From the NCBI GenBank assembly GCA_963973915.1, contig CAXBBM010000006.1, positions 124,001-188,000 of the forward strand: a stretch of 64,000 nucleotides of DNA, given 5' to 3'. A program made the translations under genes and the position numbers. The notes beneath the pieces are model-generated. The model saw nothing but the letters and a program-made list of their open reading frames with translations. It was not told the DNA's origin and searched no databases. This DNA comes from Polycyclovorans sp002706265. Its GTDB lineage: Bacteria > Pseudomonadota > Gammaproteobacteria > Nevskiales > Nevskiaceae. Below, in pieces: positions 62,495 to 64,000 of the stretch (its first letter is position 1; every line of letters begins with the position of its first letter).

Positions 62495-63907
62495 TTACGA
62501 CTTTGCGGTCAATTTGACCGGCAGATGCTCATAACCGCGAACAAAGTTGGATTGCACACGTTCGGGCTCGCCGACCACTTCGATCTTGTCGAAACGCGGC
62601 AGCAGCTCCTCCCACAGGATGCGCAACTGCAGTTCGGCCAGCCGGTTGCCCATGCAACGGTGGATGCCGTAGCCGAAGGAGAGATGGTTTCGCGCGTCCT
62701 TGCGATCAATGATCAATCGATCGGGATCCTCGAACTTGCGTTCGTCGCGATTGCCGGAGGCAAACCACATCACGACCTTGTCGCCCTTCTTGATGGTCTG
62801 GCCGCGCAGCTCCACATCCTGCGTGGCGACCCGGCGCATGTGCGACAGCGGGGTCTGCCAGCGGATGATTTCCGAGACCATGTTCGGAATCAGCGCCGGG
62901 TTGGCCTTCAGCTTGGCGAATTCCTCCGGGAACTCGTTCAGGGCCAGCACGCCGCCACTCATGGAATTGCGCGTGGTGTCATTGCCACCGACGATGAGCA
63001 GGGCCAAATTGCCGATGAATTCCATCGGACGATTGATCATGTCCTTGGTGTCGTCGCTGCTCTGCAGCAGGCTGATCAAATCGAAGCTGGGCGGCTCCCC
63101 CGCCGCGCGGCGGGCTTCCTTGTCGCGCCACAGTTGCGAGAACGCCCAGGCCATTTCGGCAGAGGCGTCAAACATGTTCTCTTCATCATCGAATTCGCCG
63201 CCGGATGCCGCTGTCGTCCCAGCCAGTCGATCGGACCAGTCAGTCAGCTTGTGCCGTTCCTCGTACGGGAAATCCAGCAGCGTGGCCAGCATGCGGCCCG
63301 TCAACTCCTTCGATACCGCCGGCACCCAGTCGAAGGGTTTGTTCAGCGGCAGGCTGTCGAGCACATCCCCGGTACGCTGGCGGATCAGGCTTTCCATTTC
63401 CTTGAGGTTTTGCGGCGCCACCACGCCCTGAACCGACCGGCGCTGTACATCATGCTTGGGGGGGTCCATCGCGATGAACATCTCCACGGGCATCCCTTCC
63501 GGAAAGTCCCCCAGCACGATCATCGGTTCGGAGGAAAACAGCTCGTGATGCTTGTCCACGAAGAGGATGTCCTCATAGCGCGTCACCGACCAGAACGGCC
63601 CGAAGGGACTGTTCTTCTGATAGTGCACGGGCGCCTCGTCGCGCAGTCGCTTGAAATAGGCGCGCCACTGGTCTTGCCGATACAAGAACGGGTTGCTGAG
63701 GTCGATGCCCTCGAGCGCCAGCGTACCGATATCGGGAACGGGCGCTTCAACGAAGTGGAGCGGGGGCCTCCGCGGGCCGATGACCCGCTTCTTCGCCCTC
63801 ACCAACAGCTTCAGCGCGCGGATCTGCAGGTGCATCGGCACCACTCTGGACGTGGCGTTGATGACCTTGGTCTGGAAAACATCAATTGCATGGGATTGCG
63901 ATGACAT
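62495..63907 (-). CDS. Cytochrome P450 alkane hydroxylase, CYP153A type
   Basis: Soluble heme monooxygenase of 470 residues that hydroxylates the terminal carbon of medium-chain alkanes and fatty acids. The heme-ligand motif is FGYGIHRCMGNRLAE (Cys ligand). The I-helix has LIVGGNDTTRNSM, and the ExxR motif is EIIRWQTPL. Long stretches such as LVDKHHELFSSEP-like sequence and FWSVTRYEDILFVDK match CYP153A of Marinobacter and Alcanivorax as I remember them. The ferredoxin gene end lies 14 bases upstream, supplying the electron carrier. Confidence 0.95.
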   Translation of the reverse strand: MSSQSHAIDVFQTKVINATSRVVPMHLQIRALKLLVRAKKRVIGPRRPPLHFVEAPVPDIGTLALEGIDLSNPFLYRQDQWRAYFKRLRDEAPVHYQKNSPFGPFWSVTRYEDILFVDKHHELFSSEPMIVLGDFPEGMPVEMFIAMDPPKHDVQRRSVQGVVAPQNLKEMESLIRQRTGDVLDSLPLNKPFDWVPAVSKELTGRMLATLLDFPYEERHKLTDWSDRLAGTTAASGGEFDDEENMFDASAEMAWAFSQLWRDKEARRAAGEPPSFDLISLLQSSDDTKDMINRPMEFIGNLALLIVGGNDTTRNSMSGGVLALNEFPEEFAKLKANPALIPNMVSEIIRWQTPLSHMRRVATQDVELRGQTIKKGDKVVMWFASGNRDERKFEDPDRLIIDRKDARNHLSFGYGIHRCMGNRLAELQLRILWEELLPRFDKIEVVGEPERVQSNFVRGYEHLPVKLTAKS

Positions 63908-63921
63908 ACGGTACTCCTCGA

Positions 63922-64000
63922 TTACATCTGGAATTCGGGCAGGTGAACGGTCATGCCGTCCATTGCCTCGGTGGTGTGCACCTGACAGCCGAGCCGCGAG
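63922..64000 (-). CDS. 2Fe-2S ferredoxin, C-terminal end (rest outside window)
   Basis: Only the last 25 codons are present: SRLGCQVHTTEAMDGM followed by TVHLPEFQM and a stop. SRLGCQ carries the final cluster cysteine of adrenodoxin/putidaredoxin-type ferredoxins. Its place 14 bases before the CYP153A gene, with GAGGAG as that gene's ribosome site, makes it the likely electron donor in an operon that probably includes a reductase further upstream. Confidence 0.85.
   Translation of the reverse strand, partial: SRLGCQVHTTEAMDGMTVHLPEFQM

Overview
The window is high-GC, gene-dense chromosomal DNA from a gammaproteobacterium. plsB, the xseB-ispA-dxs operon, a parE-parC pair, cysB/cysI/cysG, and a CYP153A-type alkane hydroxylase with a ferredoxin all fit an aerobic, hydrocarbon-using lineage. 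The Nevskiales/Solimonadaceae are my best guess; this is inference, since no rRNA or other marker is present. No tRNA, rRNA or CRISPR array was seen.

Layout. 1-12 kb: housekeeping genes (3' end of pgk, cysQ, an IMP/GMP nucleotidase, a DUF3080 lipoprotein, an FKBP lipoprotein, plsB, a DUF4112 protein coupled to a cNMP-domain patatin, a MoxR ATPase, metK), plus a pair of inverted REP-like hairpins and a truncated orphan antitoxin. 12-13.4 kb: an OprF/OmpA-like porin. 13.5-29.2 kb: a large protein-export locus. Two complete type I secretion systems (each with TolC, ABC ATPase and HlyD) flank a 277-residue protein with an EPEPNP linker, a 1247-residue acidic protein apparently without cysteine, a SapC homologue and a 71-residue protein. 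The simplest reading is an S-layer or large surface-protein export locus. 29-39.6 kb: a secreted trypsin-like protease, transketolase, the glutathione-dependent formaldehyde pathway (adhC-fghA), glutathione S-transferase-like proteins, YcgL, MAPEG, a hemolysin III protein and a saccharopine-dehydrogenase-like reductase.

39.8-45.4 kb: a complete chromosomal integron. The integrase gene intI is transcribed rightward. Leftward of it lie an attI region and five cassettes, each closed by a recognisable attC site: a GNAT acetyltransferase, an unknown protein, a LigB/DODA-type dioxygenase, a four-helix membrane protein, and a two-gene cassette with an adenine methyltransferase and a putative restriction endonuclease. 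In all five cassettes the first bases are complementary to the cassette's own attC inverse core, which confirms the boundaries base by base.

45.5-50.1 kb: sulfur assimilation (DUF934, cysI, cysB, cysG). CysG makes the siroheme used by CysI, and CysQ at the start of the window removes PAP from the same pathway. 50.1-64 kb: a secreted nuclease, dxs/ispA/xseB, a GNAT-nitrilase fusion, cfa, parE, parC, htpX, and the CYP153A P450 preceded by the end of its probable 2Fe-2S ferredoxin.
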